Shown here in pieces: positions 1-7,664 of a stretch of 26,188 nt of DNA (position 1 is the first letter of the stretch; every line of letters begins with the position of its first letter). Origin of the DNA: CAG-582 sp964636965 (GTDB taxonomy: Bacteria; Bacillota_I; Bacilli_A; RF39; UBA660); assembly GCA_964636965.1 (NCBI GenBank), contig CAZWST010000019.1, positions 1 to 26,188 of the forward strand, in the 5' to 3' direction. A program made the position numbers and the translations under genes. The notes beneath the pieces are model-generated. The model was not told the origin of the DNA and did no database searches. It saw only the letters and a list, made by a program, of their open reading frames with translations.

Positions 1-1004
1 ATTTCACTAGTTTTTCCTTTAAATGTTCCATTATTGATTGATATTTCTTTATCTAATACTTCATTAATACGTCTTGCTGATACTTGTGCACGAGGCCACA
101 TCATAAATATCATAGCAAGCATCAAAAATGACATAATAACTTGCATCCCATAACTAGTAAATACAACCATATCACTAAATAATGTAATCTTTTCAACTAA
201 TCCAGCATTCATGATTAAATAAGCACCAATAAAATATATACCTAAAGTAAGTGAATGCATTACTAAATTCATTACTGGATTAAGAATAGAAAAACATCTT
301 TGATTAAATAATTGCGTATTCGTTAATGTTTCATTAACATCTTCAAATCTCTTCTTCTCATACTCTTCAGCATTAAATGCACGTATTACTCTTATACCAG
401 ATAGATTTTCTCGAGTAACACCATTAACTTTATCAATTAACTTTTGAACACGTTCAAATCTTGGTAAGACAATTACCATAAGTATTGAAATAGTTATAAG
501 TAATATAACAACTAAAACAGCAGTTAAGATACTCCATTCAATACTTTTGTTTATTATTTTAAGTACTGCCCATACAGCCATGATAGGTGCCTTACACATT
601 AATTGTAGTCCCATCGCGATAACCATTTCAAGCTGAGTAACATCATTAGTAGTTCTTGTTATTAAACTACTAGTTTGAAACTCCTTAATTTCAGCAGTAC
701 TAAATTCTTCAACTTTAACAAAGATTTTCTTTCTTAAAGTTCTTGAGAAATTTGCTGATAATCGACTTGCTAAAAATCCAACAACTATTGCCGATAATAA
801 ACTACCCAAAGAACAGATTAGCATAAATGATCCTTGCACTAATACATCATTTATACTACTACCCTCAGTTTGAATAAGCCTAGTAATTTCACTCATATAA
901 TCAGGTATTTTTAAATCCAAAAATACTTGTCCAGCTACTAAAGATATACATATAACAATTAAAACTATATCCTTTTTAGTAAAATTCTTAAATATTTTAA
1001 ACAT
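1..1004 (-). CDS. ABC exporter half-transporter, membrane domain (partial)
   Basis: The frame is open from an ATG at 1004 to the left window edge, giving 334 residues without a stop. It starts MFKIFKNFTKKDIV, has several hydrophobic segments, and contains signatures of type I ABC exporter membrane domains: TNDVTQLE, then NGVTRENLSGIRVIRAFNAE (intracellular coupling region), and near the edge a segment resembling the linker before the ATPase domain (RRINEVLD). The nucleotide-binding domain lies outside the window, so it cannot be checked. Its Shine-Dalgarno site (GGGAGGA) lies inside the last codons of the marR-like gene, whose stop is one base upstream, so the two are translationally linked. 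By analogy with MarR-ABC operons a drug or lipid efflux role is likely, often with a second half-transporter downstream. Substrate unknown. Confidence 0.88.
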   Translation of the reverse strand, partial: MFKIFKNFTKKDIVLIVICISLVAGQVFLDLKIPDYMSEITRLIQTEGSSINDVLVQGSFMLICSLGSLLSAIVVGFLASRLSANFSRTLRKKIFVKVEEFSTAEIKEFQTSSLITRTTNDVTQLEMVIAMGLQLMCKAPIMAVWAVLKIINKSIEWSILTAVLVVILLITISILMVIVLPRFERVQKLIDKVNGVTRENLSGIRVIRAFNAEEYEKKRFEDVNETLTNTQLFNQRCFSILNPVMNLVMHSLTLGIYFIGAYLIMNAGLVEKITLFSDMVVFTSYGMQVIMSFLMLAMIFMMWPRAQVSARRINEVLDKEISINNGTFKGKTSE

Positions 1005-1005
1005 A

Positions 1006-1440
1006 TTATTCCTCCCTAATATTTTTCTTTAATTTTTGCATTACTTTTGAGAATAGTTCAAGTTCCTCTAAAGTAAGATTTTCACTTATATCTTTATTTA
1101 ATGTTTCAAATGAATGAATCATTGTATTCATAATCTGAGTTCCTTTCTCAGTGACCATAATTACATTTTTTCTGGCGTCCTTTTTGCTAGTAATAACTTC
1201 TAAATTACCACTATTAACCATCTTTGAAACAGCTTCGCTTATAGATACTTTTGAAACATTAAGCTCTCTAACTAAATCGACTTGAGATACTTCTCCTTCG
1301 GATTCATAAATATACATAAATATTTTAACTTGTAAGGGACTTGGTGGTACATTTATACCATTCTTTTTACCTAAAGAAAATAATTTCCTTTTAATTAAAA
1401 TATTTAAATCTCTTAAATCATCTAAAATATTATATTCCAT
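1006..1440 (-). CDS. MarR-family transcriptional regulator
   Basis: 144 residues, the usual MarR length. The centre holds a winged helix-turn-helix: SPLQVKIFMYIYE, then SQVDLVRELNVSKVSISEAV as recognition region, then the wing with KKDARKNVIMVTEKG, the typical D-R-R/K-x-x-x-hydrophobic-TEKG pattern. Terminal helices fit the dimer interface. It is immediately upstream of the ABC exporter gene on the same strand, one base apart. Members of this family usually repress their own operon and are released by the exported compound; that is inference here. A GAGGTAGAAGTT ribosome site precedes the ATG. A promoter lies at 1473-1501 and overlaps the ffh terminator hairpin. Ligand not predictable. Confidence 0.88.
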   Translation of the reverse strand: MEYNILDDLRDLNILIKRKLFSLGKKNGINVPPSPLQVKIFMYIYESEGEVSQVDLVRELNVSKVSISEAVSKMVNSGNLEVITSKKDARKNVIMVTEKGTQIMNTMIHSFETLNKDISENLTLEELELFSKVMQKLKKNIREE

Positions 1441-1472
1441 AACTTCTACCTCGAATCCTTAATGCCTAAATA

Positions 1473-1501
1473 ATTATATATCATAGCATAAAAAAAGTAA
1501 A
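1473..1501 (-). promoter_or_regulatory. Probable promoter of the MarR/ABC operon
   Basis: On the minus strand TTTACT (1501-1496), a 17-base spacer and TATAAT (1478-1473) lie just upstream of the marR-like gene. The -35 hexamer is inside the right-hand stem of the ffh terminator, so the 12-bp inverted repeat at 1495-1532 could also be an operator. The spacing is ideal; the -35 matches 4 of 6 consensus bases. Confidence 0.5.
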
Positions 1502-1532
1502 GTACTTAACTAATTATTATAGTACTTTACTT
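1490..1532 (-). terminator. Rho-independent terminator after ffh
   Basis: A perfect 12-bp inverted repeat (AAGTAAAGTACT at 1495-1506 and its complement at 1521-1532) with a 14-base loop is followed on the minus strand by seven T residues. It starts ten bases after the ffh stop codon. Confidence 0.8.
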
Positions 1533-1542
1533 ATAATATTAT

Positions 1543-2850
1543 TTAAAAAGGCATTTTCATATTCCCATTACTAACTTGTTTCATCATAACTTTCATTTGT
1601 TCAAATTGTTTTAGTAATCGATTTATCTCTTCAACGCTTCTGCCAGATCCTTTACTAATTCTAATTTTACGAGAATTCTTTAATACTTCCGGATGTCTTC
1701 TTTCATAAGGAGTCATTGAAAGAATTATAGCTTCAACATGAGCCATATCTTTAGGATCAATGTTTATATCTCCTATTCCCATCTTTCTTGCACCTGGAAG
1801 CATTTTTAAAATATTTTCTAGAGGTCCAAGCTTTTTAATTTGTTTTAAATTAGTAAGGAAGTCCTCTAAAGAATACTCTCCTTTTTTCATTTTCTTAGCT
1901 AAATCATTAGCGTCTTCTTCAGAGACAATACCTTCCACTTTTTCAGCAATTGATAGAATATCTCCCATATCTAAAATACGTTCTGCCATTCTCTCTGGAT
2001 AGAATTCTGATAAACCATCAAGCTTTTCAGAATCACCTATAAACTTGATTGGAACATTAGTTAAATGTCTTACTGATAAAGCAACACCACCTTTAGTGTT
2101 ACCATCCATCTTAGTTAATATTGCTCCAGTTAGTTTTAATTTATCATTAAATCCCTTGATAACATTAATCGCATCTTGTCCCATCATTGCATCAATTACA
2201 AGTAAAACTTCATTAGGTTTAACAGTATCTTCTATTGATACAAGTTCATCCATTAATTCTTCATCTATGTGCAAACGTCCTGCTGTATCTATTATAATAA
2301 AGTCATGTTTGTTTTCTTTAGCATAAACTAATGCTTCTTTTACTATCTCAACAGGATTTTCTTTCCCACGTTCAAATACTGGTATATTAAGCGAAGATCC
2401 AATTTCACATAATTGATCAATCGCAGCTGGACGATAAATATCACATGCAACTAATAAAGGATTCTTTTTATGTTTCTTTCTTACTAAGTTAGCAATCTTA
2501 CCACTAGTAGTAGTTTTACCAGATCCTTGTAATCCAACCATCATAACAATTGTTGGATTTTTGCTTGTTTCTAAAGCAACATAATCGCCACCTAATAAGC
2601 TAACTAATTCATCTTTAACTAACTTTATAAATAATTCTTCTGGTTTTAAAGTTTTTTCTACTTCTAAACCTAAAGCTTTTTCTTTAACATTTTTAATAAA
2701 CTCTTTAACAACTTCATAGTTAACATCAGCTTCTAAAAGTGCCATACGTATTTCACGCATTGCATCTCCAATGTTATCTTCTGTAATTCTACCCATGCCT
2801 TTAATATTCTTAATAGCGTTAGATAGTCTATCTCCCATATATTCAAACAT
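1543..2850 (-). CDS. ffh: Signal recognition particle GTPase Ffh
   Basis: 435 residues, close to the usual 440-450. Domains in order: N domain (about 1-90), Ras-like G domain with P-loop GLQGSGKTT (106-114), DTAGR (188-192) and TKMDG (246-250), then the methionine-rich M domain (about 300-435) with the SRP-RNA-binding stretch SRKIRISKGSG and a C-terminal run of methionines. Ffh binds signal peptides at the ribosome together with SRP RNA and docks on FtsY. The ATG at 2850 has an AGGGAG site; a second Met four codons later is a weaker alternative. It lies 11 bases after a CAP-domain protein gene and probably shares its promoter. The usual partner ylxM is absent from this locus. Confidence 0.97.
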   Translation of the reverse strand: MFEYMGDRLSNAIKNIKGMGRITEDNIGDAMREIRMALLEADVNYEVVKEFIKNVKEKALGLEVEKTLKPEELFIKLVKDELVSLLGGDYVALETSKNPTIVMMVGLQGSGKTTTSGKIANLVRKKHKKNPLLVACDIYRPAAIDQLCEIGSSLNIPVFERGKENPVEIVKEALVYAKENKHDFIIIDTAGRLHIDEELMDELVSIEDTVKPNEVLLVIDAMMGQDAINVIKGFNDKLKLTGAILTKMDGNTKGGVALSVRHLTNVPIKFIGDSEKLDGLSEFYPERMAERILDMGDILSIAEKVEGIVSEEDANDLAKKMKKGEYSLEDFLTNLKQIKKLGPLENILKMLPGARKMGIGDINIDPKDMAHVEAIILSMTPYERRHPEVLKNSRKIRISKGSGRSVEEINRLLKQFEQMKVMMKQVSNGNMKMPF

Positions 2851-2861
2851 GTAAACACTCC

Positions 2862-3605
2862 CTATTCATAAGTAAGTACATAATAGTATGTATCTAAACC
2901 TTCACTTTTAACTAAAACTCCAACTCCAACATATTTTATATCAGGGTTAGTTGTAATCTTTGTTGAATTTAAAGCACTTTCATATATAGTTCTTGCATCA
3001 ATATTTAAGTTACTATGACCATATAGATACGCATAACCATTCAAGTAACTTTTCAAATTATCAGCTACTTTATTACTAGCATAATACATATAAGCAGCTT
3101 CTTCTGATTTATTACGTAACTCTTTTGCAACACTTAGTTCCGATAAACCATTATTTTTTCTTTCTTGATTTATTAAATTAACTATTTCCCACTCCCATGT
3201 ATCTAACGCATCAGGATAAGTTGTAGAGTCATATGCAATATCATAAGAATGAGATGGAATTACTGTGCCACCACTTGAATTATTAGTCGTGCTAGTTGTG
3301 ACAACTGATTCAACTACTTTTCTTGTTGTAGTCGTTTTTGGCTCTGTAGTTACAGGCTTATCACTACTTGAAGTAGTTGGTACTTCAGTTATTGCTTCAG
3401 TAACAAAATCATCTATTTCATTAGTTGTTTTAGTAGATATAGTTCTTCTTGTTGTCGTGCTAATTCGAGATTGTGCATCCTTATGTGTTAAATCTATAAC
3501 AGTAACAAAAATAAATGCTACTAACAAAATAGAAACAGCAATAATTAATGATACCAAAACCATTATCTTACCCTTATCATTAACATTATTAGTATTATTT
3601 TCCAT
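2862..3605 (-). CDS. Membrane-anchored CAP (SCP/PR1-like) domain protein
   Basis: The open frame begins at a TTG (3623), but the ATG at 3605 is preferred because AAAAGGA lies eight bases before it; the product is 247 aa. Residues about 13-38 form one transmembrane helix (MVLVSLIIAVSILLVAFIFV), with no lipobox or sortase motif. A Ser/Thr-rich linker of about 80 residues follows, then a C-terminal domain with WEWEIVNLINQERKNNGL, EEAAYMYY and a final strand VGVGVLV, which matches the CAP/YkwD fold. The classic second His/Glu pocket is not clear and the domain is short, so activity is doubtful. Likely extracellular. It directly precedes ffh, 11 bases away, which is unusual. A similar Thr-rich stalk occurs in the giant protein at 15873-22898. 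Confidence 0.72.
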   Translation of the reverse strand: MENNTNNVNDKGKIMVLVSLIIAVSILLVAFIFVTVIDLTHKDAQSRISTTTRRTISTKTTNEIDDFVTEAITEVPTTSSSDKPVTTEPKTTTTRKVVESVVTTSTTNNSSGGTVIPSHSYDIAYDSTTYPDALDTWEWEIVNLINQERKNNGLSELSVAKELRNKSEEAAYMYYASNKVADNLKSYLNGYAYLYGHSNLNIDARTIYESALNSTKITTNPDIKYVGVGVLVKSEGLDTYYYVLTYE

Positions 3606-3632
3606 ATAAACAGTCCTTTTCAATATAACTAA

Positions 3633-3641
3633 ATTATACCA
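3633..3641 (-). promoter_or_regulatory. Extended -10 promoter of CAP gene/ffh
   Basis: TGGTATAAT on the minus strand (3641-3633) is a perfect extended -10 element about 28 bases before the preferred start of the CAP-domain gene. No good -35 box is visible; TTGTTT is 20 bases upstream. Confidence 0.5.
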
Positions 3642-3785
3642 AATAATATATAAAAATTAAACAATCTAGTTGATAACTTAACATTTTCTAAAGTACTAAT
3701 AAATTATTTTAACAAACATTAACTTTTATTTCTACAAAATATCACAAAAAAGATTAAATAATATATGTATAAATAAAATAACTTA

Positions 3786-3794
3786 TGCTATAAT
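3786..3794 (+). promoter_or_regulatory. Extended -10 promoter, plus strand
   Basis: TGCTATAAT is a perfect extended -10 element reading rightwards. No protein gene follows on this strand; 55 bases downstream is a strong hairpin-plus-T terminator, so it most likely drives a small RNA. Confidence 0.5.
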
Positions 3795-3799
3795 GAAAT

Positions 3800-3883
3800 A
3801 GGTGAAAGCAGATTATCTCTTGGGTATGATGCTTACCACATAGTGTTTGCATCTTTATTCAGAAGAATAAAGATGTTTTTTAT
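3800..3883 (+). ncRNA. Candidate small RNA, about 80 nt
   Basis: The segment is delimited by an extended -10 box (3786-3794) and an intrinsic terminator (3850-3883). Inside, GATGC at 3829-3833 could pair with GCATC at 3849-3853, and this pairing shares CATC with the terminator stem, so the two hairpins are mutually exclusive as in an attenuator. No plus-strand gene follows that such an attenuator could control. No known riboswitch or RNA family was recognised. It overlaps the 3' part of a candidate RNA on the opposite strand; only one of the two may be real. Confidence 0.4.
3850..3883 (+). terminator. Intrinsic terminator, plus strand
   Basis: CATCTTTATTC, loop AGAA and the exact complement GAATAAAGATG (3850-3875), followed by six T and TATT. 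The opposite side has no T tract, so it works only rightwards. Confidence 0.7.
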
Positions 3884-4053
3884 TATCTAAATAAAATTAG
3901 TAATAAAATAGTAATCGTTTGTATTAACATTATTAAGTCCTTTAAGTTGATCACCATATCACCCCTCTACTACTTAAACCAAAACCCCCTGAATTTTCAC
4001 CCAAGGTATTAGAGGTGATAAACATCTTTTCTGCTTCCACGGTTTGTTATACT

Positions 4054-4081
4054 AACATAAAATCTCTTTAGCATTTGTCGA
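4054..4081 (-). promoter_or_regulatory. Possible promoter for the minus-strand RNA
   Basis: TCGACA (4081-4076, 5 of 6 matches to TTGACA), a 16-base spacer and TATGTT (4059-4054, 4 of 6). A start about seven bases on would fall at 4047-4048, just before the 5' strand of the 11-bp long-range helix. Confidence 0.35.
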
Positions 4082-4096
4082 ATTTTGTAATGCATT

Positions 4097-4120
4097 AAAA
4101 AAACTCTTTTAAGAGTTTTT
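4097..4120 (-). terminator. Terminator of the dnaE-pepF operon
   Basis: On the minus strand AAAAACTCT, loop TAAA, AGAGTTTTT, continuing into a seven-T tract. The loop contains the TAA stop codon of the oligopeptidase gene, so stop and terminator coincide. Confidence 0.75.
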
Positions 4121-5818
4121 ATTTAATATATCTATCATTTTATTTAAACTATCAAAGGCATCATCAAATATCTTTTTATCAAATAAATCAATATCAATTG
4201 TTTTAAGGGAATCAATTATATTCATTTTATTTCCAATTCTTAAAAAATCCTTATACTTTTCTATATATCCAGGGTTATTCATTAGTTTATAATTAATAAC
4301 GTTTGCAAGAATTGTTCCAATAGAATACTGATATAAATAAAAAGGTTCTTGCATAATAAAGTGTCCGATTCTTAACCAACCATATTTATTATACTTATGC
4401 TTGCTTAAGGATACCCCATTATATTCATATAATAAATCTTCATAAATTCCACTAATAATATCTTTATTTACTTCCTTACCATTCTCTAACATTTCTACAA
4501 TTTTATCTTCAAACTCAGTAAACATGATTTGATTAAAAATTGAATTAAGCTGACTGGATAAGATAAAAGGTATTTCATCTTCATCATTCTCATCACTCAT
4601 AAAACTATTAAATCTTGCTTCATTTACTTTAGCAACTACTTCTGTTAAAAATAAACTAAATTCAAAATAAGTAAAATCATTTTCTTCTTTTGAATAAAGT
4701 AAATGAGTAGCATGACCAAGTTCATGAATTAGATTTCTAACTCCTGATAATTTATTATTATAGTTTAAACATATATAAGGTATTCCCGCATAAGTAATAC
4801 CAGTAAAATTCATTTTTCTTTTTTCATCCCTTGGGTATGCATCAATTGAACCATCTTCTAGTGATTCAATTTTTTTTAGCATATCATCACCAAATATTGA
4901 TAAACATTCCTTAGCTATTTTAATTGCTTCATCCATTGAAATAGTTTTACCTTCTTTTGTTTTTGGATATGATGAATCATATAAGTAATAATTATTCTCA
5001 CCAACAAGTCGTTTCTTTATAGTAACATAATCATGCATGATTGATGTATGTTCCTTTATTGCACGAATTGTATTATCAATTAAATTTTCTGGTAGTTCTA
5101 ACTCTAATAATTTCATTTCTTTTAAACTCTTATAACCTTTAATTTTAGAAAGTTCAATATCATTTTTTAACTTTCTTATATAAAGATCAGTTATTTCATC
5201 ACTTATATCTAAATAAGCTTCATTAAGTAGAAGAAAAGATTTTTTTCTAATATTCCTATCATCATTAAGTAAGAGATTAGAATAATTTTTTTCATTAACT
5301 AAAAAAATTTTTCCATCTACTTCAATTTCTTTATAAAGAATATTACTTATTAAGCTTTGATATTCATTTCTTATACTTTGATATACCTTAAATATATCTC
5401 CATCATTTTTATATGTATTACTATTAAATAAGATTTCATAATATCTTTTATAATAAGCTGCTTCATCTTGTTTTAAATACTCACAAACTTGTTTTTTATA
5501 CTTAAGTGCTACATCCATAAAACGTGAAGTAAGCTTTAAAACATCATTATAAATATTTAAAGCTTCATCAAACATACGCTTATGTACTTCATCATTTATA
5601 TTTAAATCTAAAAATCTTCGAGGATAACAATACACTCTTTCAATAAGTTCATTTATTAAAATATGCTTCTTTGTTACATTAAAAAAACTATCTAAAGAAT
5701 TTGGCAATTCATCTATTATTTTTGAAAAATCCTCCATAGTTTGGATTAATTCATTTTTACCGCTCTCCCAAGCATCATCACTTTCATAAATTTTATATAA
5801 ATTCCAAGAATATTTCAT
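4109..5818 (-). CDS. pepF: M3-family oligoendopeptidase F-like metallopeptidase
   Basis: 569 residues from the ATG at 5818, chosen over an upstream ATG at 5836 because AGAAGGA lies seven bases before it while the upstream start has no ribosome site. The zinc site is HELGH (365-369, within LIHELGHATH) with the third ligand probably E393 in LTEVVAKVNE, as in M3B peptidases. The C-terminal region has the aromatic pattern YQYSIGT found in the family. Such enzymes cut short peptides in the cytoplasm. The gene follows the HD-domain gene by a single base (TAATATG) and ends the dnaE operon. Length is slightly below typical PepF (about 600). Confidence 0.92.
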   Translation of the reverse strand: MKYSWNLYKIYESDDAWESGKNELIQTMEDFSKIIDELPNSLDSFFNVTKKHILINELIERVYCYPRRFLDLNINDEVHKRMFDEALNIYNDVLKLTSRFMDVALKYKKQVCEYLKQDEAAYYKRYYEILFNSNTYKNDGDIFKVYQSIRNEYQSLISNILYKEIEVDGKIFLVNEKNYSNLLLNDDRNIRKKSFLLLNEAYLDISDEITDLYIRKLKNDIELSKIKGYKSLKEMKLLELELPENLIDNTIRAIKEHTSIMHDYVTIKKRLVGENNYYLYDSSYPKTKEGKTISMDEAIKIAKECLSIFGDDMLKKIESLEDGSIDAYPRDEKRKMNFTGITYAGIPYICLNYNNKLSGVRNLIHELGHATHLLYSKEENDFTYFEFSLFLTEVVAKVNEARFNSFMSDENDEDEIPFILSSQLNSIFNQIMFTEFEDKIVEMLENGKEVNKDIISGIYEDLLYEYNGVSLSKHKYNKYGWLRIGHFIMQEPFYLYQYSIGTILANVINYKLMNNPGYIEKYKDFLRIGNKMNIIDSLKTIDIDLFDKKIFDDAFDSLNKMIDILNKNS

Positions 5819-5819
5819 A

Positions 5820-6758
5820 TTAAATCCTTCTTCCATTTACTAAAGGTCTTAAAACAACTTCTTTAACATTAGGTGCAGTAAAACTTTCAGGAACAACTTC
5901 TGTATGTTTATACATAAAATAATACTCTAATATTTGTTTGTCTCTTTCCTTACCTTCCTCAATTTTTTTAATTAACTCCCTTTCAGTCATTGTAAATAAA
6001 TCATCATAAGTAAATAGTCCAACTTCTAAACATCTTTTTAATAAATCACTTGCAACCATCATCATATAATTATCTTCTTTAGTATGAGTTAACTCATTAA
6101 TCTCTGCATTAATCCTTATTAAAATATTAGCAGCTTCTAGATTAGTTAAACCAATTTCTGCATCATTATCTTCATTTTGAAAAAGAGTTAATGAATCAAC
6201 TACTAATTTTGCTTCCTCAAGTGTAATATTACCTGACCAAGCAAAAGCCGATGTCAAAGTATTTTCAAGTCGATCTGCACACAACTTAGGTCGAGGCAAA
6301 TCACATACTGAATAACGCTTAAAATCAATTATATCATCAAGTTTTATCCCATCTTCCTTTAAGAATTTTTCTAATTCTTTTGAAGACGCAAGAATAGATG
6401 CTGTTTTATCTTCTGTGCTTTCTTGAAAAACATAATCTCTGTTCATATAATCAACTACATGACACCATGTCGGAGATGATACATCATGAAATAAACTAGC
6501 AAGAGACATCTCTTTACTATTAGTTAATTTATAAGTAATCTTAGCGTCATTTAAAGAATGAGCAAAACGAGTAATAAAAGGTAAATTAAAATTATACATT
6601 TTAGGAGATGCATTAATCATTCCACATAACATGATTATACCTTTAAGTCGTAACATAAAATCTAAACCTAAATATTTAACCATAAAATTAGGAGTATTCC
6701 CTAAATACATTTGGTATTCTAAATAATCATTATAATTTGGTGTTCTAATATTCTTCAT
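5820..6758 (-). CDS. HD-domain hydrolase, SAMHD1/dGTPase-like
   Basis: 312 residues. Visible HD-site residues are H67 (RFAHSLNDA), H91-D92 (LASLFHDVSSPTWCHVVDYM) and D162 (CADRLENTL); the pattern RLKGIIMLCGM, RFxHS, LFHD, SxTxxHVVD and xADRL resembles the dNTPase-type HD proteins (dGTPase/YwfO/SAMHD1 group) more than generic HD nucleases. The expected role is hydrolysis of a phosphorylated nucleotide, perhaps a dNTP, in the cytoplasm. Substrate cannot be fixed from sequence. The ATG at 6758 overlaps the end of the CHC2-zinc-finger gene by 14 bases, so the pair is translationally coupled in the dnaE operon. A weak GGGGAAAG site lies about 10 bases upstream. Confidence 0.75.
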   Translation of the reverse strand: MKNIRTPNYNDYLEYQMYLGNTPNFMVKYLGLDFMLRLKGIIMLCGMINASPKMYNFNLPFITRFAHSLNDAKITYKLTNSKEMSLASLFHDVSSPTWCHVVDYMNRDYVFQESTEDKTASILASSKELEKFLKEDGIKLDDIIDFKRYSVCDLPRPKLCADRLENTLTSAFAWSGNITLEEAKLVVDSLTLFQNEDNDAEIGLTNLEAANILIRINAEINELTHTKEDNYMMMVASDLLKRCLEVGLFTYDDLFTMTERELIKKIEEGKERDKQILEYYFMYKHTEVVPESFTAPNVKEVVLRPLVNGRRI

Positions 6759-7653
6759 ACTTTAATACTTTCCCCTTACTACCACTTGTAAAACTTATAT
6801 ACTCATCATTCCTAATTCTTCTAATCGTTTCAAGCTCTTGATCAAACTTTTCCATAGCTAAAATATTATTAAGTGTCTTATTTTTATAGCTAGCTCTTTT
6901 TCTTCCTGATATAACACGCATCTCATACCTTCTTAAAGAAGACCCATTAGTATACTTTTTTACTAATTCATCTGATGCACTAAATTTATTATCATATACC
7001 TTTATTTTATTAATTTCAGCAAGAAGTAATAGAGCATCATTATAACTAATGTTTTCAATATATCTTAAATAATTAAATACATCTAAGTCTGTTCCACATC
7101 CATAGCAATACAATCGATTCTTATGATTATTTACTTTCATAGATGATCTTTTTTCATCATGAAAATGGCATAAATAAAAATACGAATCATCTGATACTTT
7201 TCTAATTCTTTGGTTAGAATGATTATTAGTTGAAACTAAATGAAGTAAACTAGAATTATCTTTAATAAAATCTTTTATATTATATTTGCCAACACTTATT
7301 TTTAGATCCTTTAAAATTCTAATAAGACGAATACCAATATCTCCAATAACTCTAAGTAAATATTTTTGATATTTAATTAATTCATCAAATCTTTCATCCT
7401 TTTTATAATTAGCAATATGTCTTTCTATTTCTCTTCTTATAGAAAAATCTATTGTATATAATTTTTTTATTGCATCCTTAATCTCACTTATATCACTTTC
7501 ATATAAGCCACTTTCAAATAGACGCTCTTCAAGTAAACTCAAATAATTATTAATATCATCGATAAGGCTCACATTTAAATCTATTCTTTTAGAGTAACTT
7601 TCTTTATACATTTCTTTAAAATCTAGATGTCCATTTTCAAAAGATGTTCCCAT
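6745..7653 (-). CDS. CHC2 zinc-finger (DnaG-type) protein without primase core
   Basis: 302 residues. The centre carries a CHC2 zinc finger, C162-x2-H165-x17-C183-x2-C186, with the surrounding pattern CHFHDEKRSSMKV...LYCYGCGTDLDVFNYL, very like the DNA-binding finger of bacterial primase DnaG. The first 120 residues are Lys/Glu-rich helices, probably coiled coil; the C-terminal 80 residues are basic and unrecognised. There is no TOPRIM catalytic domain, so this is not a primase. It probably binds single-stranded DNA or acts with the polymerase encoded just upstream (11-base gap, SD GAGG). The following HD gene overlaps it by 14 bases. Function is unknown. Confidence 0.7.
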   Translation of the reverse strand: MGTSFENGHLDFKEMYKESYSKRIDLNVSLIDDINNYLSLLEERLFESGLYESDISEIKDAIKKLYTIDFSIRREIERHIANYKKDERFDELIKYQKYLLRVIGDIGIRLIRILKDLKISVGKYNIKDFIKDNSSLLHLVSTNNHSNQRIRKVSDDSYFYLCHFHDEKRSSMKVNNHKNRLYCYGCGTDLDVFNYLRYIENISYNDALLLLAEINKIKVYDNKFSASDELVKKYTNGSSLRRYEMRVISGRKRASYKNKTLNNILAMEKFDQELETIRRIRNDEYISFTSGSKGKVLKYEEY

Positions 7654-7664
7654 AAATACCTCAC

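Larger units (their letters stand above)
3800..4048 (-). ncRNA. Candidate structured RNA, about 250 nt, unidentified
   Basis: Read on the minus strand, the 5' segment 4040-4030 (GUGGAAGCAGA) pairs with the 3' segment 3812-3802 over 11 bp with one G-U wobble; on the plus strand the same position is an A-C mismatch, favouring a minus-strand RNA. Nested inside, CUUGGGU (4005-3999) pairs with ACCCAAG (3825-3819). A local hairpin, 4020-4010 with 3969-3957, encloses that CUUGGGU, so the long-range pairing makes a pseudoknot. A possible promoter is TCGACA (4081-4076), 16 bases, TATGTT (4059-4054). It is not SRP RNA, RNase P RNA or tmRNA as far as the conserved motifs can be judged by eye. A clear minus-strand terminator was not found. 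Confidence 0.38.

Noticed and set aside
3265..3609. Plus-strand open frame rich in Val/Leu
   Set aside because: It is the antisense of the Thr-rich stalk and membrane helix of the CAP-domain gene; no ribosome site or promoter.
3624..4108. SRP RNA gene near ffh
   Set aside because: The conserved GGAAGG/GCAGC apical domain of SRP RNA is not present; only a GGAAGCAG fragment resembles it.
6745..7653. DNA primase DnaG
   Set aside because: Only the CHC2 finger is present; no TOPRIM or primase core.
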